Assembly (NCBI GenBank): GCA_012840385.1
Contig: DULK01000017.1
Coordinates: 1-36,270, forward strand
Origin: Syntrophomonadaceae bacterium
GTDB lineage: Bacteria; Bacillota; DSM-12270; Thermacetogeniales; Thermacetogeniaceae
Length of the DNA: 36,270 bases
Reading direction: 5' to 3'
Positions 1 to 8,216 of this stretch are shown here, piece by piece. Below the pieces are notes generated by a model. It did not search any database. It saw nothing but the letters and a program-made list of their open reading frames with translations, and was not told the DNA's origin. The position numbers and the translations under genes were made by a program. Each line of letters begins with the position of its first letter. Positions within the stretch are counted from its first letter, which is position 1.

Positions 1-525
1 GCTCGCTTCGGGACAGCTCTGGGATGCTGCGTAACAAGTTGCGAACTGCTTCTGTCAAACGCCGCGTTTGGCCTCGCTGCAAATCCATTCCATCGCAGAT
101 AAAGAGGTGTCTGTACTCGCATCCCGATCTGTCATCCTCGCTTCGCCTGTCCTGTTACCCGGCCTTCCATAGGTCGCTCGCCGGTAGACCCGTCGGGTAT
201 TTTCATCCTCTGCTGGTGCCGCCGGAGGCGGCGTGGTGGTCTGCCCTGAAAATACGTTTCGGTTTATCCTTGCACTTGCTCCCGGACTCCGGTTGAACTT
301 CGAACGGTTTGTTTCCGCTTGCTCCTGATTACGTCCCAAACAACAACCCCTAACTCCGTAAATGTGAAATTTAAGTAAGTGAGCGACCTACGGAAGGTTT
401 CGACTTGAATTGAGAGTGGTCGCTTCGCCTGCAAGGATATAGTGCCGCTTGGGCTACATGAGCGTCTAACGCGGAAGCACCAGATCAGGCGGTGCCACAA
501 CTTCTTCAGCGAAAACAGTATACCC
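1..525 (-). mobile_element. Probable 5' part of a group II intron (domain I and following), cut by the window edge
   Basis: No open frame here looks like a real protein, but the minus-strand RNA is rich in long-range complementarity. Segment 381-397 pairs with 163-179 over 17 positions, with one G-U wobble that pairs only if the minus strand is the RNA. Segment 430-439 pairs with 265-274 over 10 perfect positions, crossing the first helix. Segment 247-255 pairs with 197-205 over 9, closing on a GC-rich hairpin at 218-232. Short runs such as ACCTATGG followed by GCGAAGCGA recall domain I of bacterial group II introns from memory. The 5' boundary is not resolved (somewhere about 470-600), and the reverse transcriptase and domains V-VI would lie outside the window. 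Another structured RNA or a decayed element remains possible. Confidence 0.42.
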
Positions 526-530
526 TCTCA

Positions 531-564
531 GAGAGCCAATTTCAATAAGTGAAATCCTCCTCTC
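531..564 (-). other. Hairpin downstream of cwlD
   Basis: On the minus strand GAGAG (560-564) pairs with CTCTC (531-535), and an inner ATTTCA/TGAAAT stem (539-544 with 550-555) closes a 5-base loop. It lies about 45 bases past the cwlD stop. There is no U-run after it, so it is not a standard intrinsic terminator. It could be a weak transcript end or part of the structured region to its left. Confidence 0.3.
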
Positions 565-608
565 AATGAACTGTGGGGATTACTGCCCCCTGGCGCTCCC
601 CCCACTCT

Positions 609-1382
609 CTAAAAAGGGCAGGTGGGTGCCGGTTCACCGGAGAAGTAGCGGACCACACCGGCATATATGCACCAGGCGATTTTGCCCTGGTGGGCAGGCT
701 GGGACATCAACCGCTCCTCCCTGGGGTTGGAGAGAAAACCGATCTCCACCATCACCGCCGGTACCCCGGCATTGCGCAGGACGAAGAAATCCTCGCTCAG
801 GACCCATCGGTAGCTCTGGCCGAGGTTTTTCAAGAGTTCTTCCTGGATCAGGCTGGCCAGTCTCTTGCCCTCCGGATCTTTAGGATGGTAGAAGGCTTGA
901 GCACCCCACCATCTGGGGGATGAAATGCTGTTGGCATGAATGCTGATGAAGAGGTCTGCCCGGTGTTCCCTGATCAGATCCATCCGCGCCTCAAGATCAT
1001 CCCTTTTGCGTACGATGGCGCTGCTCTGATGTTCCGGATCGCTCAGGTCATAATCCCCGTCTCTCGTCAGGATCACCGTCGCTCCTGCCTGGCTCAAGTA
1101 TGCACCCAGCCGCCTGGCTACTGTCAGGTTTACATCTTTTTCCAGAACGCCCGAATTCCCAACACAGCCGGGGTCGGCTCCCCCATGCCCCGGGTCTACA
1201 ACGATCACCTTGCTGGCGACGGACCATGATAAGGCCTCTACTGCCTTACGCTCCCGGTAGGCCACATAACAGGGATGAGCGGCCATCCCCAGCAGTATGG
1301 CCAGCAAACCGGTCCAGACCAGCCGGTGATCTGGTTTGAAAACCCGAAAAAAAATAAAACCCCGCACGGACCCGCCCCCCAT
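609..1382 (-). CDS. cwlD: N-acetylmuramoyl-L-alanine amidase CwlD
   Basis: This 257-residue protein is a zinc amidase of the Amidase_3 family, which cleaves the bond between N-acetylmuramic acid and the stem peptide. The family's CwlD members act with PdaA to make muramic-delta-lactam in the spore cortex. A single hydrophobic segment at about 21-41 anchors the protein or acts as an uncleaved signal. The catalytic domain starts at about 58, with expected zinc ligands H66 (DPGHGG), E81 and H149 (HAN), and catalytic E213 (VEIGFLSN). The ATG start has a GGAGAAGG ribosome site. In Clostridia cwlD commonly follows rpsI, as here, but the intrinsic terminator between the two suggests mostly separate transcription. 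The gene supports a spore-forming relative; sporulation itself is not shown. Confidence 0.9.
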   Translation of the reverse strand: MGGGSVRGFIFFRVFKPDHRLVWTGLLAILLGMAAHPCYVAYRERKAVEALSWSVASKVIVVDPGHGGADPGCVGNSGVLEKDVNLTVARRLGAYLSQAGATVILTRDGDYDLSDPEHQSSAIVRKRDDLEARMDLIREHRADLFISIHANSISSPRWWGAQAFYHPKDPEGKRLASLIQEELLKNLGQSYRWVLSEDFFVLRNAGVPAVMVEIGFLSNPREERLMSQPAHQGKIAWCIYAGVVRYFSGEPAPTCPF

Positions 1383-1433
1383 GAAAAACCTTCTCCAACC
1401 AAAATGTTATGCGTATCCCGGCGAGATTATCCT

Positions 1434-1470
1434 GAAAAATAAAAGTGACGGAGAAAACCAATCCGTCACT
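1434..1470 (-). terminator. Intrinsic terminator after rpsI
   Basis: On the minus strand a 9-bp stem, AGTGACGGA with TCCGTCACT, encloses a 9-base loop and is followed by TTTTTATTTTT. It starts 8 bases past the rpsI stop codon and closes the rplM-rpsI unit before cwlD. Confidence 0.88.
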
Positions 1471-1477
1471 GCTTTTA

Positions 1478-1870
1478 TTAACGCTTGGAGTACTGCGGCG
1501 CTTTCCGGGCTTTTTTCAAGCCGTACTTTCTTCTTTCCTTCATGCGCGGATCCCTTGTTAAAAAGCCCGCCTTCTTCAAATAAGGCCTCAGGCTGGGATC
1601 GGCCTTTAATAAGGCCCGCGCCAGTCCGAGCCTGATCGCTCCCGCCTGTCCACTTACACCGCCGCCCTCGACATTGGCGATGACATCGAAACGCCCCGCA
1701 GTTTTGGTAAGCTCCAGAGGTTCCTTGACCATAACGATTGAGGAGCGCTTCGGGAAAAAGTCCTCGGCGTCACGGCCGTTGACCACGATTTTACCCTCAC
1801 CCGGTACAATGCGCACCCGGGCTATCGCAGTCTTTCTTCTCCCCGTCCCCTGATACATTACCTGTGCCAC
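1478..1870 (-). CDS. rpsI: 30S ribosomal protein S9
   Basis: The 130-residue protein has the S9 signature: an N-terminal GTGRRKTA stretch, a central glycine-rich [10 protein letters not shown] segment, and the basic tail ending in KR that reaches the P-site tRNA. A GTG start is used, preceded by a GGGGGTG ribosome site; ATG at codon 5 is an alternative. It follows rplM by 14 bases, the usual L13-S9 pair, and is followed by an intrinsic terminator. Length is normal for the family. Confidence 0.97.
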   Translation of the reverse strand: MAQVMYQGTGRRKTAIARVRIVPGEGKIVVNGRDAEDFFPKRSSIVMVKEPLELTKTAGRFDVIANVEGGGVSGQAGAIRLGLARALLKADPSLRPYLKKAGFLTRDPRMKERRKYGLKKARKAPQYSKR

Positions 1871-1884
1871 GAATCCACCCCCTT

Positions 1885-2319
1885 TTAATTACCGATTTCC
1901 CAAGCTTCCGGGCGCTGGGCGGTGTGGGGATGACTGGATCCGCTGTATACCCGGAGCTTTCTGAATATTTTCCTGCCGAGGCGGTTATGGGGCAGCATCC
2001 CCCAGACGGCCTTTTCCAAAGCACGTTCCGGCTTCGTTTTCAATAGCGTGGCGTAGCTCATCATTTTCAAGCCTCCGGGATAGCGTGTGTGCCAGATGTA
2101 TTTCTTATTCTCCAGCTTTTTCCCGGTAAGCTTCACCTTTTCCGCATTGATGATGATTACATGGTCACCAACATCTACGTGTGGCGTAAAAGTTGGCTTG
2201 TGTTTTCCCCGCAAAATGCGCGCCGCTTCGCTTGCCAGCCTGCCCAGGGGCTTACCGTCGGCATCGATCACGTACCACTTCCGCTCTTCTTCCCCCGGTT
2301 TGGCCATATATGTGCGCAT
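1885..2319 (-). CDS. rplM: 50S ribosomal protein L13
   Basis: The 144-residue protein begins MRTYMAKP and carries the L13 core [17 protein letters not shown] and the [14 protein letters not shown] motif near its end. The frame stays open 33 bases upstream, but ATG at 2319 is chosen because TAGGAGGT lies seven bases before it and the N-terminus matches the family. L13 is an early-assembly protein of the large subunit. The gene has its own promoter and a short leader, so it is regulated apart from the alpha operon upstream. Confidence 0.97.
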   Translation of the reverse strand: MRTYMAKPGEEERKWYVIDADGKPLGRLASEAARILRGKHKPTFTPHVDVGDHVIIINAEKVKLTGKKLENKKYIWHTRYPGGLKMMSYATLLKTKPERALEKAVWGMLPHNRLGRKIFRKLRVYSGSSHPHTAQRPEAWEIGN

Positions 2320-2383
2320 ACAATAACCTCCTATCGTAACAGTCCTGCCCACCCATCTAAAATTCGGAAAGTCAGCCTCAACA
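2320..2383 (-). promoter_or_regulatory. rplM 5' leader, candidate L13 leader RNA
   Basis: About 64 bases lie between the predicted transcript start and the rplM ATG. Autoregulatory L13 leaders are known upstream of rplM in Firmicutes, and this leader has the right size and place. I could not verify the consensus fold by eye, so the call rests mainly on position. Confidence 0.35.
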
Positions 2384-2389
2384 GCTTTT

Positions 2390-2419
2390 ATTCTACGTAA
2401 CCACTCATCCCTTTGTCAA
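2390..2419 (-). promoter_or_regulatory. SigA-type promoter for rplM-rpsI
   Basis: TTGACA (2414-2419) and TAGAAT (2390-2395) are separated by 18 bases on the minus strand, just past the truA stop codon. The -35 box is a perfect match and the -10 box matches five of six. Confidence 0.75.
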
Positions 2420-2432
2420 GCAAATCCAACCT

Positions 2433-3254
2433 TCACAGTCCATCCCCCGCCAGCAAAGGATGGACAACCGGCGTTGCGGCCCGTTCATCAGGCTGCAAAC
2501 CCATGTCGTCTCCCGGGTAGTAGATGCGCATGAGACAAAGTCCCTGGGGCGGAAGTGCAGGCCCTCCCCCTCCCCTGTCCTTTGTCGCCAGTATTTCCCC
2601 AACCTTTGCCGGGGCACACCTGCCCAGCCCTACGGCCACAAGGGTGCCCGCCATCAGCCGCACCATCTTGTAAAGGAACCCCTCCGCCGTTACCGTCATG
2701 ATAATCCAGTCACCGCACCTGGATACCCGGAAAGACAGCAGGTTTCTCACGGTGCTTTTCACACTGCTGCCGGTTGCCGAGAAGGCAACGAAATCATGGC
2801 TGCCCTCAAAATAGCGTGCGCCCTCCTGCATCGCCTTTTCGTCGAGCGGCTGTGGAACATGATAGCTGTAATTGCGCCACAGGGCAGAGGGAAGCCTGCC
2901 GTTCCAGATCAGGTAGCGGTACTGCTTGGCTATGGCGGAATACCTGGCATGAAAGGAGGCATCAACCTCTTCACTCTCTTTTACAACCACATCGGGCGGT
3001 AGAACACCGTTCAGGGCAGCAGGAAAACGAGCAACAGGGATGCTCGCTTCTGTACCAAAGCTCACGACCTGCCCAAGGGCGTGGACTCCGGCATCGGTTC
3101 GTCCCGCTCCGCAGGTGGCTATCCTTTCTCCGGTCAGCTTCTCCAGCGCCTTTTCCAGAACTCCCTGCACCGTCCGGAGCCCGGTTCCCGTCTGCTTTTG
3201 CCAGCCGCTGAAGTTAGTGCCGTCATACTCCAGCGTTAACCTGATATAACGCAT
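2433..3254 (-). CDS. truA: tRNA pseudouridine(38-40) synthase TruA
   Basis: TruA converts uridines 38, 39 and 40 of the tRNA anticodon arm to pseudouridine. The 273-residue protein has the expected order: N-terminal LTLEYDGTNFSGWQ, the catalytic motif GAGRTDAGVHALGQ with the nucleophile D54, then a second half with FLYKMVR near residue 200. The C-terminus runs somewhat past the usual end. The gene starts 8 bases after rplQ and is probably its co-transcribed neighbour. In many Firmicutes the energy-coupling factor genes ecfA1-ecfA2-ecfT sit between rplQ and truA; they are absent here. Confidence 0.96.
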   Translation of the reverse strand: MRYIRLTLEYDGTNFSGWQKQTGTGLRTVQGVLEKALEKLTGERIATCGAGRTDAGVHALGQVVSFGTEASIPVARFPAALNGVLPPDVVVKESEEVDASFHARYSAIAKQYRYLIWNGRLPSALWRNYSYHVPQPLDEKAMQEGARYFEGSHDFVAFSATGSSVKSTVRNLLSFRVSRCGDWIIMTVTAEGFLYKMVRLMAGTLVAVGLGRCAPAKVGEILATKDRGGGGPALPPQGLCLMRIYYPGDDMGLQPDERAATPVVHPLLAGDGL

Positions 3255-3262
3255 CGCCGGAA

Positions 3263-3607
3263 CTATTTGACAAGTTCCAACAGCACCATGGGAGCGCCGT
3301 CGCCGCGACGGTATCCCGTCTTCAGGATACGGGTATAACCGCCCGCGCGCTCTTTATACCTGGGAGCGGTCTCATCAAAAAGTTTTTTAACAACACTTTC
3401 ATCCAGCAGATAGGCCAGGGCCTGCCTTCTGGCATGGAGATCGCCCTGTTTGCCAAGGGTGATCATCTTGTCGGCCAGGCTTTTGACCTCCTTGGCCCGG
3501 GTCTCGGTGGTTTCAATGCGTTCCTCTTTTAAAAGGGAAGTAACCATGTTCCGCAGCAGCATCCTGCGGTGATCACTCCGGAATCCCAGCTTCCGGTACA
3601 AACCCAT
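3263..3607 (-). CDS. rplQ: 50S ribosomal protein L17
   Basis: The 114-residue product matches bacterial L17, with [17 protein letters not shown] at the start and [17 protein letters not shown] in the middle. The start is uncertain. ATG at 3607 is reported, but the AGAGGTG ribosome site directly abuts it; TTG at 3601 would have better spacing and would give the family-like N-terminus MYRKLG. A GTG at 3610 is also in frame. The gene begins 9 bases after rpoA and closes the ribosomal part of the alpha operon. Confidence 0.95.
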   Translation of the reverse strand: MGLYRKLGFRSDHRRMLLRNMVTSLLKEERIETTETRAKEVKSLADKMITLGKQGDLHARRQALAYLLDESVVKKLFDETAPRYKERAGGYTRILKTGYRRGDGAPMVLLELVK

Positions 3608-3616
3608 CACCTCTTT

Positions 3617-4564
3617 CTAGTCGTCGGCCTTTCGCAGTGAAAGACCCAATTCCTTGAGTTTGTTATCCACCTCTTCAAGAGACTTCTTCCCAAGGTTGCG
3701 GACCTTGATCATATCCTCTTCCGTACGCTGGATCAGATCCTCCACCGTATTGATCCCGGCGCGCTTCAGGCAGTTGTACGAACGCACCGAGAGTTCCAAT
3801 TCCTCGATAGGCATCTCCAGGATCTTGCTCTTTTCGTCAACAGTCTGAACGGGTTCGGCCTCCTGTTCTGGTCCCTTCTCTGTCAGGCCGATAAACAGCT
3901 TGAGGTATCTCGAAATAATCTGGGCGGAGGTGCTGACGGCTTCCTCGGGTGTGATCGTGCCGTTGCTCCACACTTCCAGGATCAACCTGTCGTAGTCCAT
4001 TTCCTGGCCCACCCTGGTATTCTCCACGGTGTAGTTAACCTTATGAATGGGAGAAAAAATAGAATCCACCGGGATAACCCCGATTATCTGCTCTCCCTTT
4101 TTGTTTCTTTCGGCAGGGACATAGCCCCACCCCTTCTCCACCGTCATTTCCATGAACAACCGGCCTTCCGGTTCCAGGGTGGCAATATGGAGATCGGGGT
4201 TGATGATATCGATATCGGCTCCGGCGATGATGTCTCCCGCCTTTACCTCTCCCTCGCCCTGGGCCTCGATCCGCATGGTCTGCGGCTCATCCCCGTACAT
4301 CTTGATGGCGAGCCCCTTCAGGTTCAAGATGATATCCGTGGTATCCTCCCGGACACCGGGAATCGTGCTGAACTCGTGCAAGACACCCTCGATCTTCACG
4401 GAAGTAACGGCCGCTCCGGGCAGGGAAGAAAGGAGCACCCGCCTCAGGCTGTTGCCCAGCGTGGTTCCATAACCTCTCCCCAGCGGCTCCACCACAAACT
4501 TGCCGTAAGTCCCGGCCTCATTCTTTTCCACATATTCGATGCGAGGTTTTTCAAGCTCTAACAT
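3617..4564 (-). CDS. rpoA: DNA-directed RNA polymerase subunit alpha
   Basis: This 315-residue subunit forms the dimer on which RNA polymerase assembles. The N-terminal domain (about 1-230) has the dimerisation motif [15 protein letters not shown] linker rich in Glu and Gln leads to the C-terminal domain (about 250-315), whose LGKKSLEEV helix-hairpin-helix segment contacts UP elements and activators. AGGAGG precedes the ATG. The position between rpsD and rplQ is the standard alpha operon place. Confidence 0.98.
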   Translation of the reverse strand: MLELEKPRIEYVEKNEAGTYGKFVVEPLGRGYGTTLGNSLRRVLLSSLPGAAVTSVKIEGVLHEFSTIPGVREDTTDIILNLKGLAIKMYGDEPQTMRIEAQGEGEVKAGDIIAGADIDIINPDLHIATLEPEGRLFMEMTVEKGWGYVPAERNKKGEQIIGVIPVDSIFSPIHKVNYTVENTRVGQEMDYDRLILEVWSNGTITPEEAVSTSAQIISRYLKLFIGLTEKGPEQEAEPVQTVDEKSKILEMPIEELELSVRSYNCLKRAGINTVEDLIQRTEEDMIKVRNLGKKSLEEVDNKLKELGLSLRKADD

Positions 4565-4608
4565 CGCAAAAACCTCCTATCCTGAAACACCTGAACCGGT
4601 TCAAACCG

Positions 4609-5235
4609 TTAACGGGAGTACAGCTCGACAATCAGGTGCTCCTTGATGGGGATATCTATGTCCTCCCGGGACGGAAAGGCGGCAACCCGCCCCCGCATCC
4701 TTTCCAGGTCAACTTCCAGCCATGGGGGAGTCGTTTTATGTGCCGCGGCCTCGGCAAGTTCTGCAAAAAGAGGCATTTCCTTGCTCTTCTCGGCAACGGC
4801 GATTTCATCGCCAATACGAACCAGGTAAGAGGGTATGCTGACACGCCTCCCGTTCACCGTTATGTGCCCGTGCCGTACGAGCTGGCGGGCCATCGCACGG
4901 GATGCGGCAAACCCCAATCTGTAAACCACGTTGTCCAGGCGCCTTTCCAGGAGCCGCAGCAGGTTTTCACCTGTAATCCCCTTCTGCCTCTCCGCAATAT
5001 CGAAGTAGCGCCTGAACTGCCTTTCCAAAACCCCGTAGATCCGCCGCGCCCGCTGTTTTTCCTGGAGCTGCAGTCCGTATTCTGTCATCTTGCGCCGTGT
5101 CTGCCCTTTTTCGCCGGGTGCATAGTTGCGCCTCTCCACAGCACATTTCTCGGTATAGCAGCGGTCACCCTTCAGGTACAGCTTCATTCCCTCGCGGCGG
5201 CAAAGGCGGCATACAGGACCTGTATATCTTGCCAT
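4609..5235 (-). CDS. rpsD: 30S ribosomal protein S4, zinc-binding form
   Basis: S4 starts 16S rRNA 5'-domain assembly. The 208-residue protein carries four N-terminal cysteines (C9, C12, C26, C31) in a C-x2-C-x13-C-x4-C pattern, the zinc-binding type, followed by an S4 RNA-binding domain (about 98-160, [12 protein letters not shown]). In Bacillus rpsD stands alone and is autoregulated; here it lies inside the alpha operon between rpsK and rpoA, as in other Clostridia. The ATG start is clear. Confidence 0.97.
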   Translation of the reverse strand: MARYTGPVCRLCRREGMKLYLKGDRCYTEKCAVERRNYAPGEKGQTRRKMTEYGLQLQEKQRARRIYGVLERQFRRYFDIAERQKGITGENLLRLLERRLDNVVYRLGFAASRAMARQLVRHGHITVNGRRVSIPSYLVRIGDEIAVAEKSKEMPLFAELAEAAAHKTTPPWLEVDLERMRGRVAAFPSREDIDIPIKEHLIVELYSR

Positions 5236-5264
5236 GTAAAATTTACCTCCTTACTTAACTGGAA

Positions 5265-5654
5265 TTACACCCGCCGGCGCTTTGGCGGACGGCAGCCGTT
5301 GTGAGGAATCGGGGTGACGTCCTTGATCATGCTGACCTCCAGGCCGGCCGCCTGCAGCGATCTGATTGCAGCCTCTCTTCCTCCGCCGGGGCCCTTCACA
5401 TAAGCCTCAACCTGCTTCATGCCGTGCTCCATAGCTGCCTTGGCGGCAGCTTCCGCAGCCATCTGGGCAGCAAAAGGGGTCCCTTTCCGGGTGCCCTTGA
5501 ATCCCATGGTGCCGGCGCTCGCCCAGGAAATGGCATTCCCGGCGCTGTCCGTAATTGTGATAATGGTATTGTTAAATGTCGATTTAATATGTGCAATTCC
5601 GTGCTCGACGTTCTTTCTCTCCCTGCGTTTCGGTCTTGCCGTTCGTTTAGCCAC
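5265..5654 (-). CDS. rpsK: 30S ribosomal protein S11
   Basis: The 129-residue protein shows the S11 core: [16 protein letters not shown], the [12 protein letters not shown] segment, and the C-terminal [13 protein letters not shown] tail that lies by the mRNA exit of the platform. It uses GTG (valine codon) as start with GGAGG upstream. It follows rpsM by 18 bases. Confidence 0.97.
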   Translation of the reverse strand: MAKRTARPKRRERKNVEHGIAHIKSTFNNTIITITDSAGNAISWASAGTMGFKGTRKGTPFAAQMAAEAAAKAAMEHGMKQVEAYVKGPGGGREAAIRSLQAAGLEVSMIKDVTPIPHNGCRPPKRRRV

Positions 5655-5672
5655 TTTGTTCCTCCTTTCTTA

Positions 5673-6044
5673 TTACTTCTTACGTTTTACCCCAACGGTC
5701 CTGCGGGGGCCCTTCCGGGTCCTGGCATTGGTTCGGGTCCGCTGGCCGCGCACCGGCAAACCCCTGCGGTGGCGCAGGCCCCGGTAACAGCCGATCTCGA
5801 TCAGCCGTTTGATGTTCATGGAAACATCCCGCCGCAGGTCTCCTTCCACCTTGTACTCCTTCTCGATCACGTCCTGCAGCTTCCCGACTTCCTCCTCGGT
5901 AAGGTCCTTCACCCTTGTGGAAGGGTTGATCCCCGTTCGGCGGATCACTTCCTGGGCGGTCGTCCGGCCGATCCCGTAAATGTAGGTGAGAGCAATCTCA
6001 ACCCGTTTATCCCGCGGCAAATCCACACCCGCGATTCGTGCCAT
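5673..6044 (-). CDS. rpsM: 30S ribosomal protein S13
   Basis: S13 sits in the head of the small subunit and contacts L5 and the P-site tRNA. The 123-residue product begins [15 protein letters not shown], has the [11 protein letters not shown] helix-turn motif and the [16 protein letters not shown] segment, and ends in a lysine-rich tail. The ATG at 6044 is preferred over the GTG one codon earlier because GAGGAGGT is then correctly spaced. Confidence 0.97.
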   Translation of the reverse strand: MARIAGVDLPRDKRVEIALTYIYGIGRTTAQEVIRRTGINPSTRVKDLTEEEVGKLQDVIEKEYKVEGDLRRDVSMNIKRLIEIGCYRGLRHRRGLPVRGQRTRTNARTRKGPRRTVGVKRKK

Positions 6045-6075
6045 CACTTAACCTCCTCGTTCTGTTAATCAATCC

Positions 6076-6189
6076 CTAACCCTGCTTTTGTTTATGCTTC
6101 GGGTTTTCGCAAAGGATCATTACTTTGCCTTTTCTCTTGATAACCTTGCATTTCTCACAAATCGGCTTCACAGAAGCGCGCACTTTCAT
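6076..6189 (-). CDS. rpmJ: 50S ribosomal protein L36, zinc form
   Basis: This 37-residue gene translates to [20 protein letters not shown] and onward to a KHKQKQG end. C11, C14 and C27 with H32 form the zinc site of the cysteine-containing L36. AGGAGG stands 8 bases before the ATG. It lies in its conserved place between infA and rpsM. Confidence 0.96.
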   Translation of the reverse strand: MKVRASVKPICEKCKVIKRKGKVMILCENPKHKQKQG

Positions 6190-6247
6190 GGCGGCGTCCT
6201 CCTTGGTCTAGGTCTTTGACGTATTAATTTCGAGAATCCAGGTTACA

Positions 6248-6472
6248 TTATTTAAAGCGATAGACTATCCGTCCCCGGGCGAGATCGTAGGGCGAAAGTT
6301 CCACGGTAACGCGATCTCCCGGCAAAATACGGATAAAATTCATCCGGATTTTGCCCGAAACATGCGCCAGCACCTTGTGCCCGTTTGCCAGTTCCACCCT
6401 GAACATGGCATTGGGCAGGGCCTCGACCACGGTACCCTCGACTTCGATTAAATTCGGCTTAGACTTGGGCAT
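6248..6472 (-). CDS. infA: Translation initiation factor IF-1
   Basis: IF-1 occupies the A site during initiation. The 74-residue OB-fold protein contains [20 protein letters not shown] and the [24 protein letters not shown] core, ending GRIVYRFK. The N-terminus MPKSKPN is a few residues longer than the Bacillus form. It begins 9 bases after the KOW-protein stop, so the two are probably translated together. Confidence 0.97.
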   Translation of the reverse strand: MPKSKPNLIEVEGTVVEALPNAMFRVELANGHKVLAHVSGKIRMNFIRILPGDRVTVELSPYDLARGRIVYRFK

Positions 6473-6481
6473 ATCATCTCT

Positions 6482-6787
6482 CTACCCCCTCGTTTCGGAA
6501 TCCTTGTCAGCATGGGCCTTCTTTAAACAGGCAATCACTCTGCGCACCTCACTGTTTGCCACCTGCTGCCCGGCCTCCCACTGCACAGCCAAATGTTCGG
6601 CCACAGCCGGGAAACCTCTCAAGTGCTTGACATTCTTCCGCTTGGGATTTTCCATCCTGCGTTTAAACCCGTCAACCAGATACACAAAAGAGTCATTGAT
6701 TATTTCAAACACAAGGTAAAAATTGCCACGGTCACGCCCGCACTTTGAACAGACAAGCTGGCCTATTGTGAAACTGTTTTCCTTCAT
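6482..6787 (-). CDS. KOW-domain RNA-binding protein (L14e-like)
   Basis: The 101-residue product fits the small KOW-domain proteins found between map and infA in many Clostridia. A GQLVCSKCGRDRGNFYLV segment (10-26) gives the KOW loop, with YLVDGFKRR and NPKRKNVKHL following (about 37-56). The family resembles archaeal/eukaryotic L14e and is presumed to bind RNA or the ribosome; its role is not established. Residues 57-101 look unrelated to the KOW domain and are probably a helical extension. The CSKC pair (C13, C16) lacks a visible second pair. The ATG lies 17 bases past the map stop, with GGGTGA upstream. Confidence 0.8.
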   Translation of the reverse strand: MKENSFTIGQLVCSKCGRDRGNFYLVFEIINDSFVYLVDGFKRRMENPKRKNVKHLRGFPAVAEHLAVQWEAGQQVANSEVRRVIACLKKAHADKDSETRG

Positions 6788-6804
6788 TTATTTTCACCCG
6801 CATC

Positions 6805-7551
6805 TCAGAGCAGGGTTAGAATTTCCGGCTGCCCCTCCGTCACCACAATCGTGTGCTCAAAGTGGGCAGAAAGACTTCCATCCTTTGTGATCACAGTCCA
6901 GCGGTCCGGCATGACAACAACTTCGTGGGTCCCGACATTAACCATCGGTTCAATGGCGAGCGCCATTCCGGCTTGCAGCCGCGGCCCTAGACCAGGCTTA
7001 CCGAAATTGGGTACCTGAGGTTCTTCATGCATATTTCGCCCAATACCATGCCCTACGAAATCCCTAACGACATGGAAACCGTTCGCTTCCACAAATGTCT
7101 GAACGGCCGCGGAAATATCGCCGATCCGGTTTCCCGCAACCGCTTTGGAGATCCCCTCGTAAAGCGCCCTCCGGGTGACTTCCAGCAGGCGGCTGGCTTC
7201 CTCCGAGATCTCCCCCACCGGAAAGGTGGCGGCAGAATCGCCGTAGTAACCGTGATACACGGCCCCCATGTCAATACTGATAATATCTCCATTTTCCAGT
7301 TTTCTTAAACCCGGAATTCCGTGCACTACCTCGTTATTTACCGAAGCGCAGATGCTGGCGGGGAATCCGTGGTAACCCAAGAAAGCGGGTGTCGCCCCGG
7401 CCCTCTGCAGGAACTCCTCCGCATACCTGTTGAGCTCTCCGGTGGTAATTCCCGGCCTTATTCTATTGCCCAACTCGTGCAGAGCCAGGGCGGTGATCCT
7501 CCCGGCCTCCCGCATATATTTGATTTCCTGCGCCGACTTTAAAATGATCAT
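6805..7551 (-). CDS. map: Type I methionine aminopeptidase
   Basis: Map removes the initiator methionine from nascent proteins. The 248-residue enzyme has the five metal ligands of the family: D94 (SIDMGA), D105 (GDSAATF), H168 (VGHGIG), E201 (AIEPMVN) and E232 (FEHTIVVTE), plus the substrate-binding H78. The ATG at 7551 overlaps the adk stop as TAATG with AGGAG upstream, which argues for translational coupling. An in-frame TTG two codons earlier is less likely. Confidence 0.97.
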   Translation of the reverse strand: MIILKSAQEIKYMREAGRITALALHELGNRIRPGITTGELNRYAEEFLQRAGATPAFLGYHGFPASICASVNNEVVHGIPGLRKLENGDIISIDMGAVYHGYYGDSAATFPVGEISEEASRLLEVTRRALYEGISKAVAGNRIGDISAAVQTFVEANGFHVVRDFVGHGIGRNMHEEPQVPNFGKPGLGPRLQAGMALAIEPMVNVGTHEVVVMPDRWTVITKDGSLSAHFEHTIVVTEGQPEILTLL

Positions 7552-8201
7552 TAACAAAGACTCCTTAAATGGCTCTGGATTTCTTTCCAGACATCCTCAA
7601 TATCAAGCTCTCCGTTGATCTCCTTCAACAGCCCCTGCTTCCGGTAATACTCAAGCACAGGAGCCGTTTGTTTCGTGTAAACCTCCAGACGTTCCCTTAC
7701 GGTCTCCTCGCTATCGTCGCTCCTCTGGTACAGCTCCCCTCCGCAGCGGTCACAGACACCCGGAACGGCAGGGGGATTGAAAACCACGTGATAGGGAGTT
7801 CCGCATTTACGGCAGATCCTGCGCCCGGTCAGGCGCTGCAGCAGCGCTTCCGGTGACACTGCAATGTTCAAAACCGCACTTAACCGCACCCCCAGGTCCC
7901 CCAGCATGCGATCCAGGGCCTCCGCCTGGGGAATGGTGCGGGGAAAACCGTCCAGGAGAAAACCCCCGCTGCAGTCCGGTTCCTTCAGCCGCTCCTTGAT
8001 GACTTCGATGGTTACGGCGTCGGGAACCAGCTGCCCGGCATCAAGGTATCCCTTCAGCTTCATGCCCAGTTCCGTGCCCGCCTTGATGGCCGCACGGAAA
8101 ATATCACCTGTGGATATATGCGGGACATTACAGTACTCCGCGATCCGCGCCGCCTGGGTCCCCTTGCCTGCCCCGGGCGGCCCCATAATTAAAAGCCTCA
8201 C
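7551..8201 (-). CDS. adk: Adenylate kinase, zinc-LID form
   Basis: Adk catalyses AMP + ATP to 2 ADP. The 216-residue enzyme has the P-loop GPPGAGKGT (7-15), the AMP-binding DGFPRT (84-89), and a long LID with four cysteines, C130, C133, C150 and C153, the structural zinc site common in Gram-positive and thermophilic forms. The start is GTG with GGAGGGAG upstream. It sits between secY and map, the standard spc-operon end in Firmicutes. Confidence 0.97.
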   Translation of the reverse strand: MRLLIMGPPGAGKGTQAARIAEYCNVPHISTGDIFRAAIKAGTELGMKLKGYLDAGQLVPDAVTIEVIKERLKEPDCSGGFLLDGFPRTIPQAEALDRMLGDLGVRLSAVLNIAVSPEALLQRLTGRRICRKCGTPYHVVFNPPAVPGVCDRCGGELYQRSDDSEETVRERLEVYTKQTAPVLEYYRKQGLLKEINGELDIEDVWKEIQSHLRSLC

Positions 8202-8216
8202 CTTATCTCCCTCCAG

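Noticed and set aside
24-296. A 90-codon plus-strand open frame at the left edge
   Set aside because: It is antisense to the structured region, has low-complexity Ser/Pro/Leu content, and shows no family signature.
55-339. A 94-codon open frame on the minus strand at the left edge
   Set aside because: Its composition is unlike a folded protein, it has no ribosome site or family match, and it runs through the complementary segments that suggest structured RNA.
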